The notes beneath the pieces were generated by a model. That model saw nothing but the letters and a program-made list of their open reading frames with translations. It did no database searches and was not told where the DNA came from. From an uncultured Bacilli bacterium (GTDB lineage Bacteria; Bacillota_I; Bacilli_A; RFN20; CAG-826): a DNA stretch of 64,000 bases. The translations under genes and the position numbers were made by a program. Where the stretch lies: assembly GCA_934140155.1 (NCBI GenBank), contig CAKPBC010000002.1, positions 193,630 through 257,629 on the forward strand, given 5' to 3'. Positions 6,103-15,864 of this stretch are shown one piece after another (position 1 is the first letter of the stretch; each line of letters begins with the position of its first letter).

Positions 6103-8481
6103 ATGAGAAAAAATAAAATGCCAAAATTTTGGTTAGCAATTTCTTTACTAACCGGATTAGGTGTCCTTAGTGGTTGTAACAATAATACTTCCACATCCAA
6201 GCCAAATTCTACTTCTCCTAGCACTCAAACAAGTACACCAATAGAAAACATTGGTGTTACCGAAGTCATGCTAGAATTAAGTAAACAAAATGCAAAGATT
6301 GGAGAAATCATTACTGCGAATGTAAAAATTAAGCCTTCAAATGCTACAAACAAAGAATTTACATTATCAAGTAGTGATACTACTATTGCTAAAATCACAA
6401 AAGATAATAAGATTGAATGTTTAGCAAGAGGTACAGTTACAATTACTGCAAGAAGTGTAAGTAATCCTACTAAAAAAGCCGAAGGTAAATTAGTTGTTTT
6501 AGGTAGCGATGAAGAAGGAAGATATGAAAATGTTTTTGAAGCTGAAAATGCTCATCTTGTTGGAGCAGCCGGTAGTTCTATTGGAACTGAAGCCGTCGAT
6601 GATGATCGTTTAAGTGGAACAGGTGTTGTTGGTAAATTATCTAAAGGTGATCGTATCATTTGGGGTATTAATGCTGATGATGCTGACACAAATGCTAAGT
6701 TACAATTTAGATTAATGGGTCCTAGTGGTTGGTTAGGAATGTGGGATTCAATACCTTATACATTTGCGGATTTCTATACTGTTAAAGTTAATGGAAAAGT
6801 AATCAATACTGAAGATGTTCACGTTGATGGAACATTAAATCGCGGCGGTTCTGCTGATTATTATAATGTTAAAGATGTTGTCATTGGTAAAGTTGAATTA
6901 AAGAAGGGATTAAACGTTATTACATTTGTCCTATCAAATCGTTTCGATCAAACAACAATTAGTGATGACAATTACAGTGGCACTCTATCTTGCTTAGGAA
7001 ATATTGATAGTATGACTCTTTTCTCAAAAGCAAACTTAGAATATGTAGCAGATACAAATGAAGTTGAAGGCGCCGATCCAGATGTAGCATTAAAATCTAC
7101 AAAAATGGAAGTTGAAGCCGCTACAACGAGAATTTATGAAAATAAAGAAAATCCAAATGTGAACATTTCGCCAAAAACATTTGTTGAATTTAAAGAAAAT
7201 ATGAAAGTATTATTTGGATTTAATTCAAGCAACACTTTAGCTAAATTATCATTTAAAGTAGCATCACCTTATGTAAATGCCGCAACTGAAATGACTGATA
7301 CAAATCTAGGTGATATCATGACTGTCACTTTAAATCAAAAGAACTTAGATTTATCAAAGATGACTTTAAAAGGCAATGTTTCTAAAGGTTCAAAAGAAAA
7401 TTTCACAGTAGTGGAAACCGGTTGGTTAAGTTTTAAAGAAGGAAAGAATACTTTAAGTTTTAATATTAAAAAAGGAACAGGATTCGAATATCTTGGAGGA
7501 TTAGATTTCGTTGACATTTCTTATTTAGATGGTACTTTCACTCCTTTCTTAGCGGAAGAACCTGCTGACATTGTTTCATATAAATTTGAAGCCGAAGCTA
7601 ATACAACTAAACGTGTTGGTTATGATGAATTAGCAACAGGCGCACAAATGGTTGAATTTAAAGCCGCTAAAAAAGTTGAAACAGATAAATATGTTAATAA
7701 AGTAGAATCAACAAAGATTATCTATGGTATTGTTGCTAATGAATCTGCAGTTGCTACCGTTAAAATGCGTGTAGCCGCTCCTTATGTTGATGCTAATACT
7801 ATAATGGAAGATGTTAATTTAGGTGATATTGGTGATTTATGGATTAATGATAAGATAGTAGAAACCACTTATACTTTAAAAGGAAATAACTTAAAAGGAA
7901 CAAAAGAAAACTTTACTACTATTACTCTTGAAACTCAAATCGATTTAAGAGCAGGTAAAAACCGTATTTCATGGGAACCACGTAATTACACTAATAACAA
8001 TTATGAATACTTAGGTGGACTTGATTACATTGAATTAGAAACTTCTAGTAAATTAGAAGCTTATGAAGTAAATATGTGGACAGATCGTCATACTTACTTT
8101 GATGATGATAACAATGAACCAATCTATGTTACTGTTGATAAAGTAAATGAATCTTCACCAAATTCATGTTGGGTTGGTGTATATCAAGGTGGAGATAATA
8201 TTTATTCTAACACTCCAGGATCAATTTATTACTACTATCCAACAAATACATCTTGGAATAGTGATGGAAAAGTTTATCTAGGAACACCTTGTGATGTTAC
8301 AAAACAAACTCCTAATAGTGAAAGACCTGGTATAAGCGCTGCAACTGGCGGTATGTATCAAATCGTTTATATGGAAAGCGATGCTAAAAACAAGGTTACT
8401 AAAGCTTACGAAGTATACGATGTTATTACAATCGGTGTTTGGAATGATCCAGTCGTTGGTTATGGCGGATACGTTAAATAA
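6103..8481 (+). CDS. Multi-domain carbohydrate-binding lipoprotein
   Basis: A 792-aa surface lipoprotein: the signal peptide ends in LSGC with lipid-anchored Cys25. The start at 6103 has AAAGGAGG upstream; an earlier in-frame ATG at 6064 lacks one. Domains in order: a Ser/Thr/Pro-rich linker; a Big_2-like Ig domain (about residues 55-135, with KPSNATNKEFTLSSSDTTIAKI); a CBM6/35-like beta-sandwich starting FEAENAHLVGAAG (about 145-315); two more related beta-sandwiches (about 330-490 and 490-640) sharing the elements LGDI, LKGN, GTKENFT and EYLGGLDY/F; and a C-terminal beta domain (about 645-792) with SCWVGVYQGGDNIYSNTPGS and YYYYP. That last domain is also found twice in the lipoprotein at 15865. 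No catalytic domain is apparent. First gene of an operon with a metallophosphoesterase and a GH3, so it probably holds glycan at the surface for them. The CBM assignment is by pattern and is approximate. Confidence 0.82.
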   Translation: MRKNKMPKFWLAISLLTGLGVLSGCNNNTSTSKPNSTSPSTQTSTPIENIGVTEVMLELSKQNAKIGEIITANVKIKPSNATNKEFTLSSSDTTIAKITKDNKIECLARGTVTITARSVSNPTKKAEGKLVVLGSDEEGRYENVFEAENAHLVGAAGSSIGTEAVDDDRLSGTGVVGKLSKGDRIIWGINADDADTNAKLQFRLMGPSGWLGMWDSIPYTFADFYTVKVNGKVINTEDVHVDGTLNRGGSADYYNVKDVVIGKVELKKGLNVITFVLSNRFDQTTISDDNYSGTLSCLGNIDSMTLFSKANLEYVADTNEVEGADPDVALKSTKMEVEAATTRIYENKENPNVNISPKTFVEFKENMKVLFGFNSSNTLAKLSFKVASPYVNAATEMTDTNLGDIMTVTLNQKNLDLSKMTLKGNVSKGSKENFTVVETGWLSFKEGKNTLSFNIKKGTGFEYLGGLDFVDISYLDGTFTPFLAEEPADIVSYKFEAEANTTKRVGYDELATGAQMVEFKAAKKVETDKYVNKVESTKIIYGIVANESAVATVKMRVAAPYVDANTIMEDVNLGDIGDLWINDKIVETTYTLKGNNLKGTKENFTTITLETQIDLRAGKNRISWEPRNYTNNNYEYLGGLDYIELETSSKLEAYEVNMWTDRHTYFDDDNNEPIYVTVDKVNESSPNSCWVGVYQGGDNIYSNTPGSIYYYYPTNTSWNSDGKVYLGTPCDVTKQTPNSERPGISAATGGMYQIVYMESDAKNKVTKAYEVYDVITIGVWNDPVVGYGGYVK

Positions 8482-8483
8482 TT

Positions 8484-9917
8484 ATGAATAAGAACTACAA
8501 TAATAAAATATTGATTAGTTCAACTAGTTTCCTCCTAGTGGCTTTAATGCTACTAGGAGGTTGTTCTACTAATCAAGAATCTAATTCAAATTCTACTTCT
8601 AATATTAATAGCGCTAATAATTCCACATCTGTTGCTCCTGATACTAATTCAAATAACTTATCTATTAATTATTATCATGATACAACAATAAAAAACTGCG
8701 CTGAAGGACTTGTTTTAATTCAAAAAAGTAATACATTTAATGACAATATCAAAAAAATATCTTTAAAGTGGGGAGATGACACTACTCCTTTTGAAGATTA
8801 TGATGCTTTAATAATTTTTGATAATATGAATGCTAGTGAATTTGAATATAATTTTAAAAAGAATGCCTTAATTCCTTTGAAAGCCACAAAATTATGGGTT
8901 ATTGCTTATGATAATAATGATGAAATCATTGATAAAGCTTCTAAGGGAATGGCAGAATATAAAAAAGATAGCGAATTGTTATATGAATTCCAAGTTATTA
9001 GCGACCAACAAGTAAGTACTGGGTCTCCTTGTTTTTATCGAAGATCCAAAAAAGCTTTTGAAGACATTAAAGAAAATTCTCCAAAATCATCTCTTATCGC
9101 AGTTAACGGTGATATTGTTGATGAAGCAAAAGCAGAAAACTACGATTCTTTCTTTAATTCTTTTGATACTGTGTTTAAAGATACCAACCAAAAAATGACT
9201 ATTGGATTAGGAAACCATGAGTTTATTATTCAAAGTGAAAATGGTTATTATCAAGGTGTTAGTGAAGAAGAATTAAACCAAAGATATGAAACTAGATTAA
9301 ATTTATGGAAAAGTAAAACTGGTAATACTTCACAATATTTTTATGAAGTGATAAATGATAGTTATTTTATCTATTTAGGTACGACTAGCATTCCTAAGGC
9401 ATTAGACGGAAATACACGTGCTGATGCAACATTAGGTAAAGAACAAATTGAATGGCTAAAAAATACTATGGAGAAAGCTAGTAAAACTAATAAACCAATC
9501 TATTTGTTCTCACATGGATCTTTAAGAGATACCGTATCTGGTTCTTTAACTAAATTAAATCAAACTTGGTATGGTTATACTCTTGATGAAGAAAATCAAA
9601 TTCGAAATATCATTAAAGACTATCCTCAAACTTTATTTTTCTCAAGTCATTCACATTGGTCATTTGAAAGTGAACAAAGTTATTTGATTTCTGATAATTA
9701 TCCTTCATTTTTTAATACTGCCGCTATTGGATATTTATGGGAAGGTAATGGCGGAGGAAAACATTATAAAGATGGCACTTATGAAAGTGGCGGGGCACAA
9801 GGATTATATCTAGAAGTATATGAAGATCAAATCATTATAAAAGGCCGTGAATTCGAAGATGTCGATCAAACATCTAAATATTGGTTTTCAAACTATCAAG
9901 TAGTATTGCCGTTATAG
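8484..9917 (+). CDS. Calcineurin-like metallophosphoesterase lipoprotein
   Basis: A 477-aa secreted lipoprotein (lipobox LLGGC, Cys27). An N-terminal beta-rich domain (to about residue 165) precedes a dinuclear-metal phosphoesterase domain. The metal motifs are ISDQQ (the DxH position has Gln instead of His), NGDIVDE (GDxxD), GLGNHE, FSHGS and SSHSHW (GHxH position). This fits the purple-acid-phosphatase-like branch of the calcineurin fold. The substrate is unknown; its place between a glycan-binding lipoprotein and a GH3 suggests a phosphorylated glycan or sugar outside the cell. There is no clear Shine-Dalgarno, and only two bases separate it from the preceding stop, so translation is probably coupled. 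A strong inverted repeat lies within its signal-peptide codons (8531-8560). Confidence 0.85.
   Translation: MNKNYNNKILISSTSFLLVALMLLGGCSTNQESNSNSTSNINSANNSTSVAPDTNSNNLSINYYHDTTIKNCAEGLVLIQKSNTFNDNIKKISLKWGDDTTPFEDYDALIIFDNMNASEFEYNFKKNALIPLKATKLWVIAYDNNDEIIDKASKGMAEYKKDSELLYEFQVISDQQVSTGSPCFYRRSKKAFEDIKENSPKSSLIAVNGDIVDEAKAENYDSFFNSFDTVFKDTNQKMTIGLGNHEFIIQSENGYYQGVSEEELNQRYETRLNLWKSKTGNTSQYFYEVINDSYFIYLGTTSIPKALDGNTRADATLGKEQIEWLKNTMEKASKTNKPIYLFSHGSLRDTVSGSLTKLNQTWYGYTLDEENQIRNIIKDYPQTLFFSSHSHWSFESEQSYLISDNYPSFFNTAAIGYLWEGNGGGKHYKDGTYESGGAQGLYLEVYEDQIIIKGREFEDVDQTSKYWFSNYQVVLPL
8531..8560 (+). repeat. Inverted repeat inside the signal-peptide codons
   Basis: CCTCCTAGT (8531-8539) and ACTAGGAGG (8552-8560) form a perfect 9-bp stem that can extend past one mismatch. 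The arms are an anti-Shine-Dalgarno and a Shine-Dalgarno sequence. No T-run follows, so it is not a standard terminator. Confidence 0.6.
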
Positions 9918-9929
9918 GAGGTAAAAATC

Positions 9930-12875
9930 ATGAAAGCAAAAAAGAAAATAATATTCTCTGCATTAACAGTTTTATCCGCGATTGCTATCGCAGGTAATAT
10001 TGTATGTTTTGGTGTTCTTGGCGTTGATTTTATATCTAGCGCTATTGCCGGCACTGGAGCAAATAAAATCGATGAAGAAACTGCTAAAAAGGGCGCGGAA
10101 TTAGTCAAAAAAATTTCCGAAGATGGTACTGTTTTATTAAAAAACGAAAATCATACATTGCCTTTAAACATTCAAGAGAACAATAAAGTAAATGTATTTG
10201 GTTATACTTGTATTGATAATGGTTGGGTGTTCACTGGTGTTGGCTCTGGTTCTTGTAAGCCAGACCCAGAAAAAAGAGTTGGTATTTTAAAAGGTTTAGA
10301 AAATGCTGGCTTTGAATATAATAAAAACTTAGCAGAAAAATATAAACAAGCTATACCAACTAGTGACCCTTATTTATCGATGAATAAAAATGGCTATATT
10401 TTACAACCTGCTACAAGCTTTTATACCGATGAATTAATAAATGAAGCTAAAAGTTTTTCTGATACCGCTATTGTTGTATTATCAAGAATTAGTGGGGAAA
10501 ATGTTGGTGAAATTCCTTCAGTAAGTAAAGATTACTTATCTAATGAAACAGACACAACTCGCACTTATTTAGATTTATCTAAAAAAGAGGAAGAAATGCT
10601 TAACATTGTTAAAAATAATTTTAGCAAAGTAATTGTCTTATTAAATACTACTAATAACATGCAATGTGATTTCTTAAAAGACGATAAAATCGGTGCTGCT
10701 TTATATTGTGGCCCTACTGGATTATGCGGCACTGAAAGTGTTGCTAACTTATTAGCAGGTCAAAAAACAATTACTAATGAAAATGGAGAAAAAGAAATTA
10801 TAAAAATATCTCCTAGTGGTAAATTATCGGATACTTATGCAAGTGATTTTTCTTCTGAACCAGTATTTGCTAATAAATATGTAAGAAACAAATCCGCAAC
10901 CGGTGGAAATATTGTTTATCAAGAAGACATTTATTTTGGATATCGTTGGTATGAAACCGCAAATGAGATGGGATTCTTTGATAGTTTAGAACATGGTTAT
11001 GATTCTGCTGTTATTTATCCATTCGGATATGGTTTAAGCTATACTGACTTTGCCTGGAAAGTAACAAATGTATCACTTCCATCTGGTTCTTCTTTAACTA
11101 AAGATTCTAAAATTGAAATTGAAGTTAATGTTAAAAATATTGGAGAATATCCAGGAAAAGATGTTGTTGAGCTTTACTTTAAAGCCCCTTATATCAGTGG
11201 AGGAATAGAGAAGAGTTCTATTGTTTTAGGAGATTTTGCTAAAACATCCCTACTTCAACCAAATGAATCACAAAATGTCACATTATCCATAAGCGCTTAT
11301 GATATGGCAAGTTACGATTGTTATGATAAAAATAGTAATGGCTTTATGGGATATGAATTAGATAAAGGAAATTACACTTTAGAATTAAAAGAAAATGTTC
11401 ATAAACTAAAAGAAATGGATAAAAATACTTTTACTTATTCTATTGATGAAACTTTAAAATTTGAACGTGACCCAAAAACTAATTATTATGTTATCAATCG
11501 TTTTACCGGTGATGATAGTTACGCAAATGTATGTTTAGATGGCTCAAATGTTGGAATTAACGCCACTTACTTATCACGTAGTAATTTCATTGCTACATTT
11601 GTTGATAAAGAAGCTGCTTTACCTAAAGACAGCGCTAAAGTTAACAAAGCAAGAATATATAAAACTTCCGCAAATGATCAAGAAACTATGCCAACATTTG
11701 GTGTAAATAAAGATTTATATCTTGTCACTAAAAAAGATGGTTCTAAAGCTAGTAGCAGTGATTTATCCTCAGGAAAAGATTTAAAATTTAATGATGCTCT
11801 TGTTGATGAATTAATGCAAGATTTTAATTCTTCAAAATGGGATGATTTAATCAATCAAGTTAGCAAAGATGAAGCATCTACTTTAGTTGAAAAAAGTGGA
11901 TTTGGTTCAAAAGAAATTGAATCTATTGGAAAAACTAAAACTCTTGATTTTGATGGACCAAGTGGCTTTAATGAAAATACACAAAAAATTGCTGAAGATA
12001 AATCATCTTGGACATCTTATCCTTGTGAATGTGTAATTGGTACAACTTGGAATGAAGCCTTAGCTTATGAATTAGGACAATCAATGGCTTATGAAGCAAG
12101 CAAAAGCGGCATTAATGGTTGGTACGCTCCAGGAGTAAATTTACATCGTTCAAACTATAATGGTCGAAACTATGAATATTACTCAGAGGATCCAATTATT
12201 TCTGGTAAACTCGCTAGTGCCACTATTAAAGGTGCAAAATCTGGTGGATTATATTGCTATTTAAAACACTTTGCCTTATCTGAAGAAGGAGATAACGCTA
12301 AAGGTGTTGATACATGGATTACTGAACAAAACTTCCGTGAAATATATTTAAAGCCATTTGAAATTGCTGTTAAAGATGGCGCCAATGCAATTATGACTGC
12401 TTTTAATAGAATTGGACCAGTCTGGGCTGGCTCTAATTACGATTTATTAACTGAAATATTACGTAATGAATGGGGATTTAAAGGCTCTGTGGTTACAGAC
12501 TGGGCAAGTGGTGATGACATTATGCACACTCAACGTGGTGTTCTTGCTGGAAACGATTTATGGCTCAATCCATTAAATAGAAATGGTGTTCCTCTTGATC
12601 AAAATGATGCGACACAAATGTATTGTGCGAAAAACGCTTTAAAAAATAATGTTTATACTTATGTTTCTACTTATCAATACGCCCGTGATTATAATCCAGA
12701 AAACGATGATTATAAAGTTAATGTCGGAGTAATTACTGGCGCTAATGTATCAAATTGGTGGATTCCTACTCTAATTAGTTTAGATGTTATTATATTTGCA
12801 AGTAATATTGCTTATGGACTATATATATTTGTTCCATGGGATAAAATTAAAAAGAGTAAAAAAGAAGAAAACTAA
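9930..12875 (+). CDS. Membrane-anchored, domain-permuted family 3 glycoside hydrolase
   Basis: A 981-aa GH3 enzyme, a probable exo-beta-glycosidase of the beta-glucosidase/xylosidase type. The two GH3 halves are in reversed order: the alpha/beta-sandwich domain comes first (GTVLLKNENHTLPLN near residue 70; GYRWYET and YPFGYGLSYTDF near 330-370), then a fibronectin III-like domain (about 375-490), and the TIM-barrel-type catalytic domain last (about 630-900). That last domain has GWYAPGVNLHRS, GRNYEYYSEDP, KHF at 779-781 and the nucleophile Asp857 in VVTDWASGD. This reversed order is known in some rumen-bacterial GH3 enzymes. One hydrophobic helix near residues 8-30 and another near 945-970, followed by a lysine-rich tail, would fix both ends in the membrane with the enzyme outside. 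AGGAGG precedes the start. Third gene of its operon. Confidence 0.9.
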   Translation: MKAKKKIIFSALTVLSAIAIAGNIVCFGVLGVDFISSAIAGTGANKIDEETAKKGAELVKKISEDGTVLLKNENHTLPLNIQENNKVNVFGYTCIDNGWVFTGVGSGSCKPDPEKRVGILKGLENAGFEYNKNLAEKYKQAIPTSDPYLSMNKNGYILQPATSFYTDELINEAKSFSDTAIVVLSRISGENVGEIPSVSKDYLSNETDTTRTYLDLSKKEEEMLNIVKNNFSKVIVLLNTTNNMQCDFLKDDKIGAALYCGPTGLCGTESVANLLAGQKTITNENGEKEIIKISPSGKLSDTYASDFSSEPVFANKYVRNKSATGGNIVYQEDIYFGYRWYETANEMGFFDSLEHGYDSAVIYPFGYGLSYTDFAWKVTNVSLPSGSSLTKDSKIEIEVNVKNIGEYPGKDVVELYFKAPYISGGIEKSSIVLGDFAKTSLLQPNESQNVTLSISAYDMASYDCYDKNSNGFMGYELDKGNYTLELKENVHKLKEMDKNTFTYSIDETLKFERDPKTNYYVINRFTGDDSYANVCLDGSNVGINATYLSRSNFIATFVDKEAALPKDSAKVNKARIYKTSANDQETMPTFGVNKDLYLVTKKDGSKASSSDLSSGKDLKFNDALVDELMQDFNSSKWDDLINQVSKDEASTLVEKSGFGSKEIESIGKTKTLDFDGPSGFNENTQKIAEDKSSWTSYPCECVIGTTWNEALAYELGQSMAYEASKSGINGWYAPGVNLHRSNYNGRNYEYYSEDPIISGKLASATIKGAKSGGLYCYLKHFALSEEGDNAKGVDTWITEQNFREIYLKPFEIAVKDGANAIMTAFNRIGPVWAGSNYDLLTEILRNEWGFKGSVVTDWASGDDIMHTQRGVLAGNDLWLNPLNRNGVPLDQNDATQMYCAKNALKNNVYTYVSTYQYARDYNPENDDYKVNVGVITGANVSNWWIPTLISLDVIIFASNIAYGLYIFVPWDKIKKSKKEEN

Positions 12876-12885
12876 AAACCATTTT

Positions 12886-12935
12886 AAAAGCCTCTAACTT
12901 AAGTACAATTAAGTGCTTAGTTATGAGGCTTTTTT
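12886..12935. terminator. Bidirectional terminator between the convergent GH3 genes
   Basis: AAAAGCCTCTAACT pairs with AGTTATGAGGCTTTT (one bulge) around a loop near 12903-12915, with an A-tract on one side and a T-tract on the other. It would end both the rightward glycan operon and, less directly, the leftward one whose stop codon is at 12979. Confidence 0.8.
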
Positions 12936-12978
12936 AACGCTTTAAACTTCCGCGGGGTTGATAACATTTTAAAATATA

Positions 12979-15861
12979 TTAATTTTTCTTATTCTTTCTA
13001 TATTCTAAACAAGTTAACACAATTGATGATACTGCTAAAAATCCTGTTAATACATCAATACTCAATATCGCTATTTTCCATCTTTCTGTTATTCTTTTTG
13101 GTTCTAAATTCATTGCGGATGATTTGCACTGTGCATACAAGATATTTTTTGCTGCTTCTTTAGCCTTATATAACAAATATTTATCATCATTTACTGCTTC
13201 TAAGAATTGTTTTAAAAAATAGTCAGTAGAGCAAAGCCACATGTCAGTGCCCGCTGCTAAGCCAGATTTAATCGACATATAACTTTTTCCTTCTGATGTA
13301 TAATCAGTGATTACTCTTCCTTTAAAGCCCCACTCATTCCTTAAAATATTAGTAATTAAACCTAAATGCGCTCCTGTCCAAGTTGTCCCAATTCTAGTTA
13401 AAGAAGTCATTACACCCAGCGATTTAGTATTTTTAACAACATACTCAAATGGTTTTAGATACACTTCTCTTAATGCTTGCTCATTATTAAATACACAAAT
13501 ACCATTTCGGTGTATTTCTTGTTCGTTAAGAATGAAATGCTTAGAATTAACAATCATTCCTTTGCTTTGAGCTCCTAATACTTCTTGTATTCCTAATAAT
13601 CCTGATAAAATACTATCCTCAGAAAAATATTCAAAGTTTCTTCCGCCATTAGGTGATCTATGAATATTTAATCCCGGTGCGTACCAGCCAATTACTTTTA
13701 AGAATAACCCTTCTTCAGCAATTGCAGAACCAACTTCAAATATTAAATCTTCATTAAATGTCGCGGCCATAACTGTTTGAGAAGGAAATAATGTTCCAGA
13801 TTTTGAACTCACTTGTGTACCCACGATTCCAACTGGGCCATCACGGTCATAAGTTAAAGGATTTCCAACACTTTTGATATAAGAAGTTGAAAAACCACCT
13901 TTAGTAATAAGTGTTGCTAAATCATTTAAAGAAATTTGATCTAATAAATCATTCCATTTCGAATCATTATAATCTAGTTCTTGCATGTCTAATACTTTTA
14001 AATTATTTTGAGCATTAAGAACTATCTCTTCATCAACAGGTTTACTAATATAATCAAAATCATCTTTTAAACTATTTTTAATTTTTTTATTTGCTATTAA
14101 GTTATTTATTTCTTTGGGATAAGTAGATTCATAGTCGCTTCTTGATAAATAAGAAAACTCTTCATTACCATAATAATAATTAATATCAGCACTATCTAAA
14201 TTATTTTTAATCGTAACATTTATTCCTTCGTTAAAAATATAATTATTTTCTAAATTAACACTAATAACTTTTGAACTATCGCCATTACTAGTAATATAAC
14301 TATTATTTGATTTATTATATCCTTTGACGCTTAAAATATTATTAAGTGCTTGATGTACATCTTCTCCAAGCGCAAAATAATAATTGCCACTTTCTAAAAT
14401 ATATGCTTGATTTATTTTTCTATCATAACTAGCAAGTTCATCAAAGCTCACATTAAATTTAATAATTTCTTTTTCATTTGGTTTTAATTCTTTGGTTTTA
14501 GCAAATCTAATTAAATTAATAGAGCTTTTTTCAATACCATTATTTTTATCAAACTCCGTGTATTCACCTTGATAATAAAGTTCTATGACATTTTTAGAAG
14601 CAATATTCCCAATATTTTGACTTATCACACTTATATTAATTTCTTTTTTATCATAATCAATTTGAAAATCATCAATTTTATCTATAAAACTGCTATATGT
14701 AAGTCCATATCCAAATGGGAATAATACTTCGTTTTGATAATTAAATCCATCTATAGAATTATATGAACCAACATTACTACGCGCATTACCTTCATTTAAA
14801 ACACAATCTTCATATCTAGTTTCATAATACTTATATCCAACATAAATGCCTTCTAATTCTACCATATAATTATTACGTGTATCCCATTCTCCTTTGGGCT
14901 TATCTAAGTTATTAAAAACGTAGTCACCAATATTTCGAGTAGATGGATGAGACTTGTTATTATAAACATAAGTATCTGGTAATTTGCCACTTGGTGAAAC
15001 TTTACCTAAAATTACATCGATAACACCATCTAGCCCATACTGTCCAACATAACCAATCCATAAACAAGCATCAATACCAAATTCATCAAGAAATCCTAAT
15101 TGCATCGGATTAGATGAGTTTATTAACACTAATGTTTTAGAAAAATATCGTTTAGCAACTTTTATAACTTCCTTTTCTTTTTCTGTAATCGAAAGATAGC
15201 CGTTTTGTCCATCAAGAAAGTTTCCTAACGATAAATCATAACCTTCTCCACCAATACGCGAAATAACAATTATTGCTAAATCATTAAAATCTTTAAAAGA
15301 ATTTATTACTTTTTGATCTTGATAAATACTTTTATCTGATTCACCAACACTCATCAAATATGAACTCGTTGGATTTTCCATAATTCCACTAATACGATAA
15401 TTAGTGTCTAGCATATATTTGTTCCACATTATGTTATTAACTTCAATATTTTGCTTTTCAAAGCAATCTTTTAAGTTTTCTTTAGATGTTACTTTCACAT
15501 CACTAGATCCTGTTCCTGTATAAACAATATCCACACTTGATCTAGATAATAATGTAACTTTACTATGCTCTTTTAAAGGTAAAATATCGTTATTATTTTT
15601 CAATAAAACTGCCCCTTCTTGTTCAACCTGGCGGCATATTTTTTGACTCTTCAATTGCGCTTCTTCAAGATTTTTAAGTGAAGAGGAAAAGAATTTTCCA
15701 TGAGCAAATGAAATATCATCATTATCGTTATATATCTGATCCACTATATTGCTTTGTTCGAAAGCTCTAATTGTACTTGTAGATAATATTGCTAATAAAG
15801 TCACAAAAAATATATCTAATACAATATAAAATAATTTTTTATAATTTATCTTCTTTTTCAT
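12979..15861 (-). CDS. Second membrane-anchored, domain-permuted family 3 glycoside hydrolase
   Basis: A 960-aa paralogue of the GH3 at 9930 with the same reversed layout: an N-terminal membrane helix (about residues 10-30), the alpha/beta-sandwich domain (EGAVLLKNNNDILPL; FPFGYGLTYSSF), a fibronectin III-like domain, the catalytic barrel (GWYAPGLNIHRSPNGGRNFEYFSED, nucleophile Asp853 in VITDYTSEG) and a C-terminal membrane helix with a basic tail. In place of KHFALSE it has KHFILNEQE. Sequence divergence from the first copy suggests a different glycan linkage or sugar. It is the last gene of an operon with a two-component system and a binding lipoprotein; a GGAG overlapping the previous stop codon serves as its ribosome binding site. 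Specificity cannot be read from the sequence. Confidence 0.9.
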   Translation of the reverse strand: MKKKINYKKLFYIVLDIFFVTLLAILSTSTIRAFEQSNIVDQIYNDNDDISFAHGKFFSSSLKNLEEAQLKSQKICRQVEQEGAVLLKNNNDILPLKEHSKVTLLSRSSVDIVYTGTGSSDVKVTSKENLKDCFEKQNIEVNNIMWNKYMLDTNYRISGIMENPTSSYLMSVGESDKSIYQDQKVINSFKDFNDLAIIVISRIGGEGYDLSLGNFLDGQNGYLSITEKEKEVIKVAKRYFSKTLVLINSSNPMQLGFLDEFGIDACLWIGYVGQYGLDGVIDVILGKVSPSGKLPDTYVYNNKSHPSTRNIGDYVFNNLDKPKGEWDTRNNYMVELEGIYVGYKYYETRYEDCVLNEGNARSNVGSYNSIDGFNYQNEVLFPFGYGLTYSSFIDKIDDFQIDYDKKEINISVISQNIGNIASKNVIELYYQGEYTEFDKNNGIEKSSINLIRFAKTKELKPNEKEIIKFNVSFDELASYDRKINQAYILESGNYYFALGEDVHQALNNILSVKGYNKSNNSYITSNGDSSKVISVNLENNYIFNEGINVTIKNNLDSADINYYYGNEEFSYLSRSDYESTYPKEINNLIANKKIKNSLKDDFDYISKPVDEEIVLNAQNNLKVLDMQELDYNDSKWNDLLDQISLNDLATLITKGGFSTSYIKSVGNPLTYDRDGPVGIVGTQVSSKSGTLFPSQTVMAATFNEDLIFEVGSAIAEEGLFLKVIGWYAPGLNIHRSPNGGRNFEYFSEDSILSGLLGIQEVLGAQSKGMIVNSKHFILNEQEIHRNGICVFNNEQALREVYLKPFEYVVKNTKSLGVMTSLTRIGTTWTGAHLGLITNILRNEWGFKGRVITDYTSEGKSYMSIKSGLAAGTDMWLCSTDYFLKQFLEAVNDDKYLLYKAKEAAKNILYAQCKSSAMNLEPKRITERWKIAILSIDVLTGFLAVSSIVLTCLEYRKNKKN

Positions 15862-15864
15862 AAT

